37,435 nucleotides of DNA from NCBI GenBank assembly GCA_034698045.1, contig JAQGAU010000158.1, forward strand, positions 1 through 37,435, written 5' to 3'. The position numbers and the translations under genes were made by a program. The DNA comes from Paramacrobiotus richtersi (lineage: Eukaryota; Tardigrada; Eutardigrada; Parachela; Macrobiotidae). Shown here in pieces: positions 17,029 to 29,200 of this stretch (within the stretch, counting starts at the first letter, position 1; each line of letters begins with the position of its first letter). The notes under the pieces are model-generated. The model ran no database searches. It was given only the letters and a program-made list of their open reading frames with translations, and had not been told where the DNA came from.

Positions 17029-17052
17029 GCGGCCCGGCCCGAGCCGGGCCGC
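17029..17052. repeat. GC-rich perfect hairpin, 10-bp stem, 4-nt loop
   Basis: GCGGCCCGGC and GCCGGGCCGC flank the loop CCGA. It lies in a GC-rich island (about 16976-17065) between the divergent small genes, in otherwise AT-rich surroundings, so it may be part of a shared promoter or a repeat. Confidence 0.85.
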
Positions 17053-17171
17053 AGGGCCGCATACCAGCAGTAAACGTCCGACTCACAAACGTCATGACGG
17101 GCACGATTACTCCAAAACTGATCCACTCCTTTTCAACGTTTTAGCATTTATTTCATCTTAGTTTGTTTAAA

Positions 17172-17621
17172 ATGGCGGAAGGACGCCTAACTTTGTCTCA
17201 AGCGAAAAAACTTTACCGGGAAATGGATATTAAAGAACCATCGTCGGAAGCTATGCGATCAGCAGTCAAGGTCTTTGGTAAAGATGTAAGAACGATCTGG
17301 GAGCCTCAAGTTCTGAAGCAGAGTCTTGGTTTATTTCATTTGTTGTAGAACGAAGAAAAAGAAAAGGAACTTGCAGACAGCAAAAAAGTGATTTGCGACC
17401 TTTCTGGAGCGCTGGAGATTTCCAATCTCAAGAACGAGAAACTGGAGCTGCGCCTGACGACAAGCGAAAGAAAAAGACGGATGCTACGTCAAAATGCGGA
17501 GCAAGGTATTGAGAAAGATGCTCTAGACCGTGAGAAAAAAGAAAAATTCGTGAAGGAAGTACGCATGTATACAAAGAAAATTAAGCAGGCGACCGGCGAA
17601 TTCAAAGCCTCTCTAAAATGA
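17172..17621 (+). CDS. Unrecognised coiled-coil protein, 128 aa, two exons
   Basis: Exon 1 is 17172-17285 and exon 2 is 17349-17621, split by a 63-nt phase-0 intron with GTAAGA and TTGTTGTAG sites. The protein begins MAEGRLTLSQAKKLYREMD. From about residue 39 to the end it is an uninterrupted charged helix (EEKEKELADSKKV, ALDREKKEKFVKEVRMY) with heptad-like leucines and no Pro or Trp, so a coiled coil is likely. I do not recognise a family; a kinetochore, cytoskeletal or scaffold role would be guesswork. An AATAAA at 17690 follows 69 bases after the stop, which supports a real transcript end. The 3' UTR contains several ATGAATG repeats. Confidence 0.6.
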
Positions 17622-17689
17622 AAATGAATGAGTTCTCATCAATGAATGGATTCTTGTGAATGAATGGGCAATTCTGATGAATGAGTAAC

Positions 17690-17695
17690 AATAAA
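17690..17695 (+). terminator. Polyadenylation signal AATAAA for the 17172 gene
   Basis: AATAAA lies 69 bases after the TGA stop codon on the same strand, a typical distance. Confidence 0.6.
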
Positions 17696-18315
17696 CAATC
17701 GCTTGGATAACTGGTTTCGCATTGACAGTGTACCATTACCTACAGTTCAGGTAGCCAGAAGCAGCTAGCTTATATAGCTCAGAATCGTACGTTCATTTAT
17801 TCTCTGGTTCAGCCACAAAAATTCCCAAACCAGCGCAGGTTCAGTGATCCAAAAAACTCAGGTTCTCAGCATTCTCTAAAGCCCAGACTTTTTGTTCCTG
17901 GTGTCGAAATATACTTCGTAAGCAAGTTTACTGGTTTTGCGTTGGACAATCATATCGCTGGACGCTCCACAGTATCGATCAAGAACAGCAATCTCAAAAA
18001 CTGGATAAATCTACAAAATTTTAAACTTGGTCTCGCTCAGCGAACGCACTAACAAAGGCTTCAGTTTCTCTTCGTTGGTTTTTGGTCTCGAACTCTTTAC
18101 GCCACAGCGCCTTCCAGAGTCAGACTATCACATTTTCTAGCTACGTTATTCATTTCGTGCTCATATCTATAGTTTCATTTGGCAATATTCTTCCACTTTT
18201 ATCCGCTTTCCTCTATGTGTTAGCTAAAGAAGTTGCTCGGTCCAGGCATTGACAATTTTTAACGGCTCAAAGTTATCTTTACCAAACCCTTTAACCGATT
18301 ATCCGAGACGTCAAT

Positions 18316-18321
18316 TTTATT
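18316..18321 (-). terminator. Polyadenylation signal AATAAA for MTPAP
   Basis: TTTATT on the + strand gives AATAAA on the minus strand, 76 bases past the MTPAP stop codon. Confidence 0.6.
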
Positions 18322-18396
18322 GTATTCTCCATTATTTACCATTCGAGTCGCAGCAAAATGTTCTCCCGATAAAAAATCATACAAATCAACAAACAT

Positions 18397-21300
18397 TCAC
18401 CAGCGGCTCGACGAAGGCCTCAGTTTCTCTTTACTAAACTTCTGCCGCGCATTCCTCATCTGGTGCCGCTCTTCCGGCGTCATACTACCACTTTTCATAG
18501 CACTTAATCCCTTTCCACTCGTCTCCACCGTAAATTCATCTGGTTGGTACTTTTTCGTATCACTGGTCGTCGGGAACAGTTCTCCTACATTCACCGCTCC
18601 CATTTTCAATTTTTTCATCCCAGTGTCCTTTTCGCTCAGTTCCTGGAAGAGACGGAGTATTCCAGGCGATTTGCTGTCCTTGTCTGCACCCTCGAGGATC
18701 CAGACTGCGCCGCGCATTGCGTTGACCACTCGGTCCAGTTCTTCGGCGCTGAGGTTGCGGGAGATGTTTAGTTCCGTTTCCAACGGGTTTTCAATGTATA
18801 AAGAGGCAAAATCTGGTTTCGGGTAGGTTGTGCCGTCGATAACTGATATGGCGTGAGATTTGTAGTTGAATGACGCGTAAAATGCGAAAAACTCCCCTAA
18901 AAATTGTACAACATTTTCGTAAGAATTCGATAAGAACACATAAAAATTAACGATAAAACAAACGACAAAAAACCTTGAGAATAGTGATATAAACGCTAAC
19001 AACTGCAGATCAAAGAACCAGCTAGATACAGTCAGAACAGCGCAAATCAAAAGAATGCCGAATAAATTACATATTAAAAGAATATTCTTAATACAAGCAG
19101 AATGAAAAGAATGCGTAATCATGATTTTCACAAATACAGATTTACTCTTTTTAAATTTTCACAGTACCTAACAACTGCGCAAGATCAGCGCTTTGTTGAT
19201 CGGCAGGGATACTGGGAGGTAAGGGAGAGGAGGACAACTGGGAAAGGGGCGGAAGTAGCTTCTTCTGCTGCATAAAGAACACTGCCAGAATGGTCAGGGT
19301 GAAGTTGGTGATCCAGCGGCCAGGATGGGCGGATGTTAATCGGTTGGCTTCAGCCCATCTCCTGATCGTTACGACCAGCATTCGCAACCTCTCGTCAATT
19401 TCTCCAAGGGTGTATAAATAATTGGACATCACCAAGCCGGACCTGTAGAAAATGACTGCATTACGGTTATCAATCATACTGATATATCGCATAAAACCAT
19501 ATACAGTACACGCAATCTCGTTTCGCATACAGACACCAAAACGGAATCCAAACAAAAAAATAAAAGTGAAACATAATATGTTTTTCACGTTTCTCAGGGA
19601 TTATATTTAGCAGAAATAAACAGCTAACCAAGACTGCAAAACTTATCGGTGATTAGATGCAAGTATACCGGTCCGCAGAACTGTAGTATGCATTTGCGGT
19701 TGCTGCGGTAGCATGTAGGTGCCGGTAGCGATAAACGCAGCAGCAAAACAACAGATTCTCCCGCTCAAATGATTGACACTTATAATGCTGCTTACAATGA
19801 TACTCAAATGAATAATAATTACTTATATTTGTATCACACATCCAAGTTATTCAATACAAACTTTGTTTTGACGTATTGCGAAACAAAAAGAAAGTTCTAA
19901 TCGCAAACAGAACAATCGATCGAAGAAATTATTTTTTTTAGGCTGGTGATTGCTAATCGCACAGCAGTACTTTTTCGGCTAAGATAGGCAGGAGCAGCAA
20001 GATAAGCAGAGACTCACGAAAAACGCTTCTACTGATCTTCGGTACTCGATGCGAGTATCGAGAATTAGAAATCGAAAAGTCGCTGAATAACTTCAACAAT
20101 GCGGTGATAGCAGAAGGCCACTAAAATATTCCAAATTCATGTTGAATGTCCTGGAAATAACTCATTTTTTTTAAAATCGTAATTTCGAAAGCGAAGAAGA
20201 CCAAACTGTCACCGATGCACAGGTCGATGCAGTCAGAAGTTTTTCTACGGTTAGGATAAGTATTATTGTACACATTTTTCTAATTCCAGCAACAACTTGG
20301 GTAAAGCTGCAACAGCGACGATCAATTATTTTTACTGAACTTTTTCCATTCTTGAAAATATTCATCATAAACTCCACATCTCGCTGTGATTTATCAAATT
20401 TCACATTATTCAATGAATGAGCCTATCAGTTGAATCAAACAACTAATTAAAAACGGACAAATTCTGACTCATCAGTGATCATCGATATTCCCATTTCGTA
20501 GAATTTCACACTTGGATCACAATATCAGTATAACTATATTATCGTCTGACAGCTTACATGTTGGTAATGGACAAATCACACCGGACTTCACTGACATCAT
20601 GGAGAAACTTAACAATGGGCACTCGGGCTAAGAGAATCCGCTGGATCTGCGAGTATCCCGGCACAAGATACTGTAGATTATCCGCTAATAATTCCAGACT
20701 CCGTTGGCACTGGACGCGATCATTTCCCGCCGATGGTTTAGTTACAAAGCGTAAACTGACGCCTGCCGGTTTCTACAAGGACCAAAACGTTACGAAACGT
20801 AATTAATACAACTACGATGCCTCCAATTGTCAGTCACCTTTTCCGTAAATACAGTGTCAAAATCCAGGATCAAATCGACATCCGAATGATGCTGACCGAA
20901 CCCGTTGACCGACGAGCCAAACAAGTAGACTCGGCAATGTGGAAATAATCCCGATACAGCCTCCTCGACCTGGGATGCGATAAAGTAGCGTAATCGTGTA
21001 CCTAATTCGGGCATTCGGCAGGATTCATACAGGTGCTGCATCTGCGCTGTCACCTATACAAATGACAGCATATCGAGTGTATTCGGCAGAAGGAAAAAGT
21101 AAAAACAGAAAAAGGAAACCCACAGCCAAATAACAGGGTATTCGACTAAATACGACGCAAACTAATGCCGTTGAATGTGTATACTGTATACGTAACAACG
21201 GCAATACGAATGCTCGTACATAATAGCAGCAGAATCTTTTCGAAATATCTTACAGTGTTTTAAGTAGGTATCTTACAGTAGATGTATGCAAACGAAAACA

Positions 21301-22527
21301 ATATTGACGCCAAAGTATCCAGGAATAATAAAACGGGCACTACAACAAAAATTAAAAGAACAAATTAAAAAAAATTAGAAACTGTAGCTGTTAGAAAGGT
21401 AGAAATTACTACATAATTATTTAAAAACTTGAATGGAAATCGTTTTTGTTACCAGTGTTTCTTCACAAAATTATCTTAAACGTATTTTCCCGTTGTGCGA
21501 ATGCTCCATACCAATATGACAGCTTTATTTTGTAGTTTGTACGTACTCCTGTTATTTCCTGCAAATCGGCTTCCAGTTTGCCTTGGGTGATGCTCTGCTC
21601 CAAAATCAACCTGGCTTTGGACGTTCCACTGCCCTTTGCTCGGAAGGCCGACGCATCTAGTAAACGGGAACGGACCGGAATTATCCCTTCCCGCGCTGGA
21701 TGGGAACAGGCGTCCATTAAACTTCGAACGGCGGATTTGTTGCTCATATGCACCAGAAAATAGTCCTACACGAAAATGCATCGTGCATAATCAGTTCACA
21801 TCACAATCGTAGTACAGACTAGAGTACTGTATGTCACACGCAGATAAACATTATTTTTAATGATTCCTTTTTCTACGCTTTATTTATTAACTTTTATGCA
21901 GACTAGAATTTCCCATTTACTGAATTTTAGTTCTGTATTTACAGAGAAAAAAAAGGTAATTCCGAAAAAAACGTTTCTTGGATGAGTTAACTATATCTCT
22001 TTTTCAAATGCAGAAAAGCAATCGAGGAGATAATAATGAGAAGAGTTACACCGATTAGAAAGCAACAACTCACGAAAACCAAGCAAAATATTCTAGGTTT
22101 ATAGAATCTCGGAAACGTACTACACCGAAGGATGTATGGAATAAAGTTGTCAGTTGCTTACCTTTTCATGCTGTCGATAATGAAACATGGACTGGATACT
22201 CCCGAATTTTCCGCATTCCTTCTCCACCACGGAGGCTGCATCAACTCCCGGGGCTTGGATAAGAAGGCTCTCGTGTGCTTGATCATGCCGCATCTGCTGC
22301 ATAGCACGGAAATTCAGTTTAGGTGACTGCGCGGGACCTGCATCCTTCGTGAGGACCCTCGCAGAACTGGGCTCCTGAACAGGCTCGGAAGGGACCGCTT
22401 CGGGTTTGACGGCGCTCGAGATACACCGAATGCAGCATTTGTAAGATACACTGGCTGTTTTGAACAGATTTGGCCACAAACAGTGTGGTGACAGCATACT
22501 GTTGCTTAATAAGCCCGAAGAAGGCAC
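18397..22527 (-). CDS. MTPAP: MTPAP, mitochondrial poly(A) polymerase
   Basis: Noncanonical nucleotidyltransferase that adds poly(A) tails to mitochondrial mRNAs in the matrix. Minus-strand exons: 22162-22527, 21547-21765, 20838-21053, 20558-20772, 19168-19442 and 18397-18896; phases close to 596 aa (human 582). The N-terminus is basic and Ser/Cys-rich, consistent with a mitochondrial presequence; a second in-frame Met ten residues on is an alternative start. Family landmarks: the RNA-binding-like N-terminal domain (FRAMQQMRHDQAHESLLI), MQHLYESC, the catalytic motif GSSVNGFGQHHSDVDL near residues 241-256 with the Asp pair 253/255, RVPIVKFLH then RCDLSITN, WITNFTLT, and the PAP-associated segment YIENPLETELNISRNLS. 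The acceptor of exon 5 was chosen at 19442 because it gives the family's exact spacing to YTLGEID. The 1115-nt intron 4 holds no supported gene. Confidence 0.93.
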
Positions 22528-23258
22528 GAAGACTCAAAGTGCGGCGCAGTAAACAGCAAAACTTCGCTGCAAACCGTATACTGTAGTTGTAAGTTGCAAG
22601 TCTTGTCGTGCACGCGAGGAAGGACAAAGACTGGACAAAAACGTTTTTAACAGACAACCAGCAACATTTCCAATATACTTATAATCCTAAATCCAAAGGC
22701 AACACTTCTGTAGCAAGTTGCACTTCGAATATAAAACCAAAAAACTTAAAACAAGTTAAAACTTAAAAGTGAGCGTAACCGAAACCAAAATAAAACCAAA
22801 TGTCTACGTAATCGCCGCACGGCGTAGAGCGAATGGTATGCACTTTTTCATAAAACTTTTACTTCTACAATTTTTCACTTTATTTGTTGAGGCCGCTCGT
22901 GTACTAGACAATTGTTCTATACTGTCGACGAATTTTTTCCTACAGATTCTGTAACTGATTCATGTTGAACGGCTATATCATCCTTTTGACTTTAATTCCT
23001 CCTTTTCCAATTTACACTACCAGTACGTCCTTTTTCGCTCAAAGACATAGTGCAACAACCACTTATGCGTTTACCTGCTATAACAATCAAACAACAAAAC
23101 AAATCCCTTAAAACCAAACCTACTGAACACCATAATGGAGATCCATTTAACATAGTACAAAATCAAAATGAAACCGTACAAGAACCTTGAGCCGGGGATA
23201 TCAAGAAACTAGTTTTCCCTTGTGCAGAAAATCCGCACGCCAATGAATTACTCGGTGT
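22528..23258. other. Spacer between SMC5 3' end and MTPAP start
   Basis: There is no gene. The + frame 22769-22954 has no support. A minus-strand AATAAA at 22879-22884 could serve SMC5, 375 bases past its stop. The MTPAP promoter must lie here. Confidence 0.5.
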
Positions 23259-26200
23259 TCATTCCATCACCATTGTGGTATCGTGTTCGTTCATTTCTTC
23301 TTCCTCATATTCTTCTTGCGCCTGCGGCAGACAAGTGATGGCATTCTCAACGGTAAACGCCGAAGCCGGATACAAATGAAGTCCATCGTCCGAACACAGA
23401 CGGGCTTTCATGGGAAAACAGAAATTTAACCGCGGATTCCCTGACTCAAACTCTGGAATCAACTGTAAAAAAGAGAATCCTATCAGGATAGCTGTATCGA
23501 AAGTTCATATAACTGCTGCAATACATTGTAATTCACTTACTTATTTCTTTAGTATTTTTCTCATTTATATCACTTGTGAATAACCATTAATTCCATAAAA
23601 ATTTAATTAGCTTCAAACCGGAACAGAATAAGCTACAGCTACATTTTTGTGAAAACATTTTGACTGATCTGGGCAATTCAAGAACTCCGCTGAAGCGGAA
23701 AAAACCGCAAAAATGTCAGAAAAATTAAAGAAGACACTGAAAAATTTTAAAACAGCAGTTTAGTGATTTTTGCAGTACCTTTGGACTGACTGATATATAC
23801 TGAGCATTGTAAGTGTTGGCTGTGTCGATCAGTAACTGGAACACCTTCCTTTCGTTCATACCGTCCATTCCCTAGAAGAAAAGTCATAATGATTAAGTAA
23901 ACGATAAGAGAAACGATTCCAGGCAGCCCGTATATAAAAAACAAATACAATACTCGAGTATTTGAATCATTACCACAACGGAACATCTATACAAGTACCG
24001 TATTGTTTACCGTGTAGAACCACCCACAAAGTCAAGAGAAGTCGATGTTTCCACTGACCTGATTAATTTCATCGACAATCCGAAACGGTACATCCGAGCA
24101 GCTCTGCAGCGCCATCAGGTACACCGCCGTAGCCACCACCCTCTCTCCGCCGCTCTGATGATACCGAGTCAGTCGCATCGTCTCCTCCCCGTCATGGTAG
24201 CCCACCTTCATGTCAATCCCGTACTCATCGAACCGATTCTCATCCGGCGGAATAAACAGTTCCAACTGGCCGGCGTAATCAATCTTCTCAAACATCTCCT
24301 TCATCCGCTTGTTCATCGCGGTCACATCATTGTCCACCTTGCTGACCCACTGTTGGCGGAGGAATGTGGAGGAGACTTGGGATTTGCGCAGTGTAAACTG
24401 TTTTTCCTCCCGCTCCTTCACCAGCCGGTTGTAATCGTCCACGACGACTTGCTGCAGCTTGGCGATCCTCTACACAAGGAACGGACGTAAAAATGAAAAT
24501 TCCTTTCAAAAACGTACTACTATGCATACTACGTCATACACATTACAAGACTGTCACTAATCAATATATCCAACAAATATAAACACAAAAGGATCAACTA
24601 AACGCGTTCCAGTTAATAAATAGTCTTGCAAAAATCTATGTAAACTGCCGCAGTACATACGTTTCTTCATGTACACCCGTAACATCATAACTTATTGGTA
24701 GTACGTCTCACTTTCGTACTTTTCTCGCATTATGATACCAACCTGATAGTTTGGCTGTTCTATGACATAATCATTCCACGAAGTCCCTGCCAACGCGACC
24801 AAATCCCCCAACGAGTTCTTCTTGCTCAGATCCTCTTTGCCGACCAACTAACACAGAAAACAAAACTCCGCAGTGAATAATAATAATGTAATAAATAACG
24901 CTGTACGTGTTTTTTCGTGCTACTAACCGCTTTCACATCAGAAGGCCTCTTCTTCCGATCTAAAAAGGCATCCTGGATGAACTCGCGCATCCTCTGTTCC
25001 GCATCCTTCATCTTCTCAGCAACTTCCTTCAACTTCACTTCTTCAGTCTTTAAAAGCGTCTACACCACGAAAGCGATTATACAGCGGAAATAGGTTGATT
25101 ATTTACAAAGTTTACCATCAAGTAATCCTTTTGCGGTTTCATTCTAGCGATATAGCGGTAACAGTTTGCAACGTTCGACAACTGGCCGATTATTTCCAAT
25201 GCACCATCAACACGCTCCGATACAGTACCGGAAATCTTCTGCAACAAAATCACAACAATACTGACTGCTAGTCAAAGGATAACAATAAGATGCTTGAAAA
25301 TATGAAGATATTATTCAACACCAACCACACCACTTTTTATTAACCGTTTTTGCTCACAATAAGTTTGTTTTTATCAGAACCAACGAAGAAAATGCACCCT
25401 ACTTTGATCCTGATACTTACCATCAAATTGGACTGATTAACATCACTACAGAGTAGTTTCAGCTGCTCCTGGCGTTTATATCTGAGCTGGACGCAAAAGG
25501 CATCGACCACGGCAGTCAGTGGCTTCCGGTCGCGCTGGGTCAGGTCGTTCAGTCTGAAACAATGAATTCCCGTTTACCCTAAAGATATGCGAGTACGAAC
25601 AAACAAACTATATCCTAGTAGGTATAATAACTGCCCTGAATATCAACAGATCAACAAATCAGATAACCAAATTCTATGTAATTACAGTAGGTACAAACTA
25701 TGCAACAGGTGCAAATCTCCGAAATGCAAACACAAACCGGTAAAAAAGTCTATCATACCGTATAAAAAAACCTATACACAGTAACTGAACTTTTCCTGAG
25801 CACGGGTCGCATTTTCTGACACGACTCACTCTTTTCTTTTTTTCTCCAGTTCCACCGCATTCTGCTGGGCCAAGACGATTTTATAAGCAACAGATGCTAT
25901 TTTTTCTTCCATCTTTTGCAGCAACACTTTCAGTGCAGTCAGCATCTCGCGCGCGTCGTTGGGTGGAATGTCATGGTCGGCTTTGATGCGATCCAGCATC
26001 TGCTGCGCTTCGGTACGTTCCCTTTCATTGTTCCTGTGCAACTGGGTTGCTGGAAAGTCCAGTATCTTTGTATCAGGGAGACACGTAACGAACACGTTGT
26101 CCAGGGAATTTTTACTCGGACCCCTGTCTTCCCACTAGAAACGCCAATACATTCACTCTGTCTGGCTAGAAAGGTTTCAAGTTTTAATTTTAAAGTTTCA

Positions 26201-29200
26201 ATTTTAAAATTTTAATTTATTTTTAACTTATTTATAACAAAAGTTTTAACTTATCTAATAACAAAAACTTATATGTCCGGATACTAATAAACAGCGTAAT
26301 ACACAATACTACAGGGGTGGCGCGGCAATGTGTTTCCAGCCCTAAGTAAAAATTCCCCTAAGTTCCCCCCTTGCCGACCACTTCGTTTCGCTGTTTTATA
26401 AAATTCTCTGATCTTTCCTCTACCTAAATAGTCGGTTTGCAAAATGCCAGTTGTAAAAGCTGGCTCACAGGGCATTGACAGAAGCGATCACCCAAATTCC
26501 TGACTTGCCAGGATTTAACATAGGCGCCTACGGGCGAAACAGGAAAGAGACCTCGAGCGGTGATGCTTGTCGGAGAAACTTTTTTCAAAAAAAGGGCAAG
26601 CACCCAATTCTTGCTACCAACCCCAAAAATCATAGCCGACTATGTTGTCGAAAATATAGCATAGTCAGAGATACTGCAGAATGATCCAGGATTTCATCCT
26701 GGAAAGAACCCCAAAGTCTCCCTGAACCACCACGGTGCGTCACGCAAGTGACAAGAGAAACTTACCAGTTGCTCTAAGCCTGAAATTTCAAGTACATTGC
26801 AGACAAGAAATGGTCCAGTTACTTGCCATATTGGACAGAAATGGGTTACGTTGTGACCGGGAATTTTAAGGGAATTAATTTGTGGGAAGCGTGCACGATC
26901 CCTGCGCCAATTGTGCACTTGTGCGCGCACACACGGGCAACTTAAAAAAATTCCGCTCTGTAGGCAGATTCTCTGCGGCTGGCGCAAATTTGTATAAACG
27001 ATGGTCAATGATTTTGCCTATCATGGTAAACATTCAAAAAAATCAAATCTGTTGCTGTTGACTGGGAAAAAAATGAATACTTTGCTGGAAACAGATTGCC
27101 GCGCCATCCCTGTAGTTCGCACGCGTAAAGCAGGATAAAAAACACAACTCTTGTACTTTTTCCTGCTTTCTGCTTCGCTTCTGAATTTCGAAGGATTCAG
27201 CTTTTTTCCGACAGAAAATTTTAGTTTACCTGACTGTTTGAGGTGAAGAATTTGAGCTTAACACCATCCAGTGAGCGCATAAGGCTGGAATCATACTGAT
27301 GATACCAGCGAATGAGATTCGACGCCGCCCGATCACCCAATCTGGGACCGGTTAGAGTGGTGCCAATCTTGGCATTAGAATACAGGAACTCCTTCACTGG
27401 TGGAATGGTCTCGAATAGATCCGATAAAACTTTCGTGAATCCCATTCGCTGTGCCATACTACAAACAGAACATGAATACAAACACTAACAACAAGAAAAA
27501 GGTTAATACAGAAAGACAGAGAAATGCACAAACGTTTAAAAAAAAACAGTTCTTCTACTACAATTTCGAATTAAATCAAACTGGTTAAATCCAATAAATT
27601 CTTGCTTTATTAGTGCTTCGTACGATTAACGCTTCCTGCTTACTTGGTTAGGAAAAACGGAAAGTTTACATTTGTTTTCTTTGCGGTAAATACTCACATC
27701 CGGTCTTGTTGAGAAATCTCCTTCGGATGATTCTGTCGTGGTTGCATTGGACCAATCAATGACACATTCAGCTGTTGTTTCACTTTCAGTTCATAAAACA
27801 CTTCGTACAGCGTTTCCTTATCTTCACATAAGAAATGTGACAAAACTTTGCAGAAAGCGCCTTCCAGCTGAGGGATATATTCGTCGGTCTTCGGCCATAT
27901 CTGTAACACAAAGCTACAGTCACCAAGATGACAAATTTCGCCCTAAACTGATTCACAACCACATCTTCAAATTTCTTTGGAAAATTTACTACTCTGAAAA
28001 ACTCGAAACTCGAAAAACTACTCGAGGTGAAACTGTTACAAGCCAAAAAAACTACATCGACGGTCGATAAAACTGAGTAACGGAAAAACTCGACTTCAAG
28101 GTGATAAAGAAAAACGGGAATCAAGTTTTACTGTAAACAATAACTGTTTTTAACTTTTTAGTGCGAACTACGGTACTTACATAAAAGAACAACGGACCAA
28201 TCACTTTTTTCGGATACTTCTCCAGGAGCCACTGCCACGCATGGAGAACATCAGCCTCGACAGCTTTATCATTAATCAATTGTCGCAGCCGCTTGCGACC
28301 CTCCAACACATACAGTCTCATCATTTCGCTAGCTCGTTCAGCCTCTGGAAATCATTTCTAACGTGGGTTATTTCGTTTCGGTAACAACTGAAAGTACATT
28401 GCATACCTTGGAGATCTTCTCTAATTTTGTCAATTTTCCCTTCCAACTCGGTCTGTTTGGCCTGCAACGCAACATCTTCATTAAAACATGCTACGTAAAG
28501 CTGTTTCAACAATTCGCTGCTCTTTTGCGAGTGATAACAGGCAGAAGGAGAAAGTACCTGGAGAGCAACAGCGGACCCGTCTCGATCAAGAGATTCTTCC
28601 AACAAGCTAATTTCTTCCTTTAGCGCATGCAGTTCCGTGCGGTAGGCCACCTCTTGCGGATCATTCATCGCAGCATCGCGATCTTCCATGATTTTAATAG
28701 CCTGAAATAAAATTTCAACCCTAACCGTCCAATTTCATAACTGATGTCTATCACATTTGCCAGAATTCTTCACATTTTCCAGCTGTACATTTTATCTTCA
28801 AAATAAACAAAATTCAGTTATTGCTTGTGAAAAATGTCGCGTATCAATAACAAACATTACTAAGTCTTTACCTGTTCAGTTTTCTCCGTATTTTTCTCCA
28901 ATGCATTGGTAACGGGAGGGATCAGGCGAGCAATGTCTTCCGGCTTCTTCGTGTGTCGTGCCTTGGAGTATAGCGATTTCGTGTATAATTTCTTATGAAC
29001 AGCCTTCACAGTAATGACGTTGGTTTTGCGTAGTTCCTCTCGACGTTCGGCAGCGGCTTCCATTCGCGCATATTCTGACCGCAACATTTTTAACTCCTAC
29101 AAGAAAACAAATCTTAAATTTTACTTTCTTTTTCATTTACAATACGGGACAAAAAGAGGTGAATAGTCTAACCGTTGCCATCATCTTGCCACGAATAGCC

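Larger units (their letters stand above)
17622..18396. other. Convergent 3' region of the 17172 gene (+) and MTPAP (-)
   Basis: No gene is seen. It contains polyadenylation signals for both flanking genes and AT-rich sequence. Confidence 0.5.

Noticed and set aside
18050..18080. Short similarity to the MTPAP 3' coding end (near 18411-18430), suggesting a duplicated tail
   Set aside because: Only about 19 bases match, with one mismatch, and flanking sequence shows no further similarity. This could be chance.
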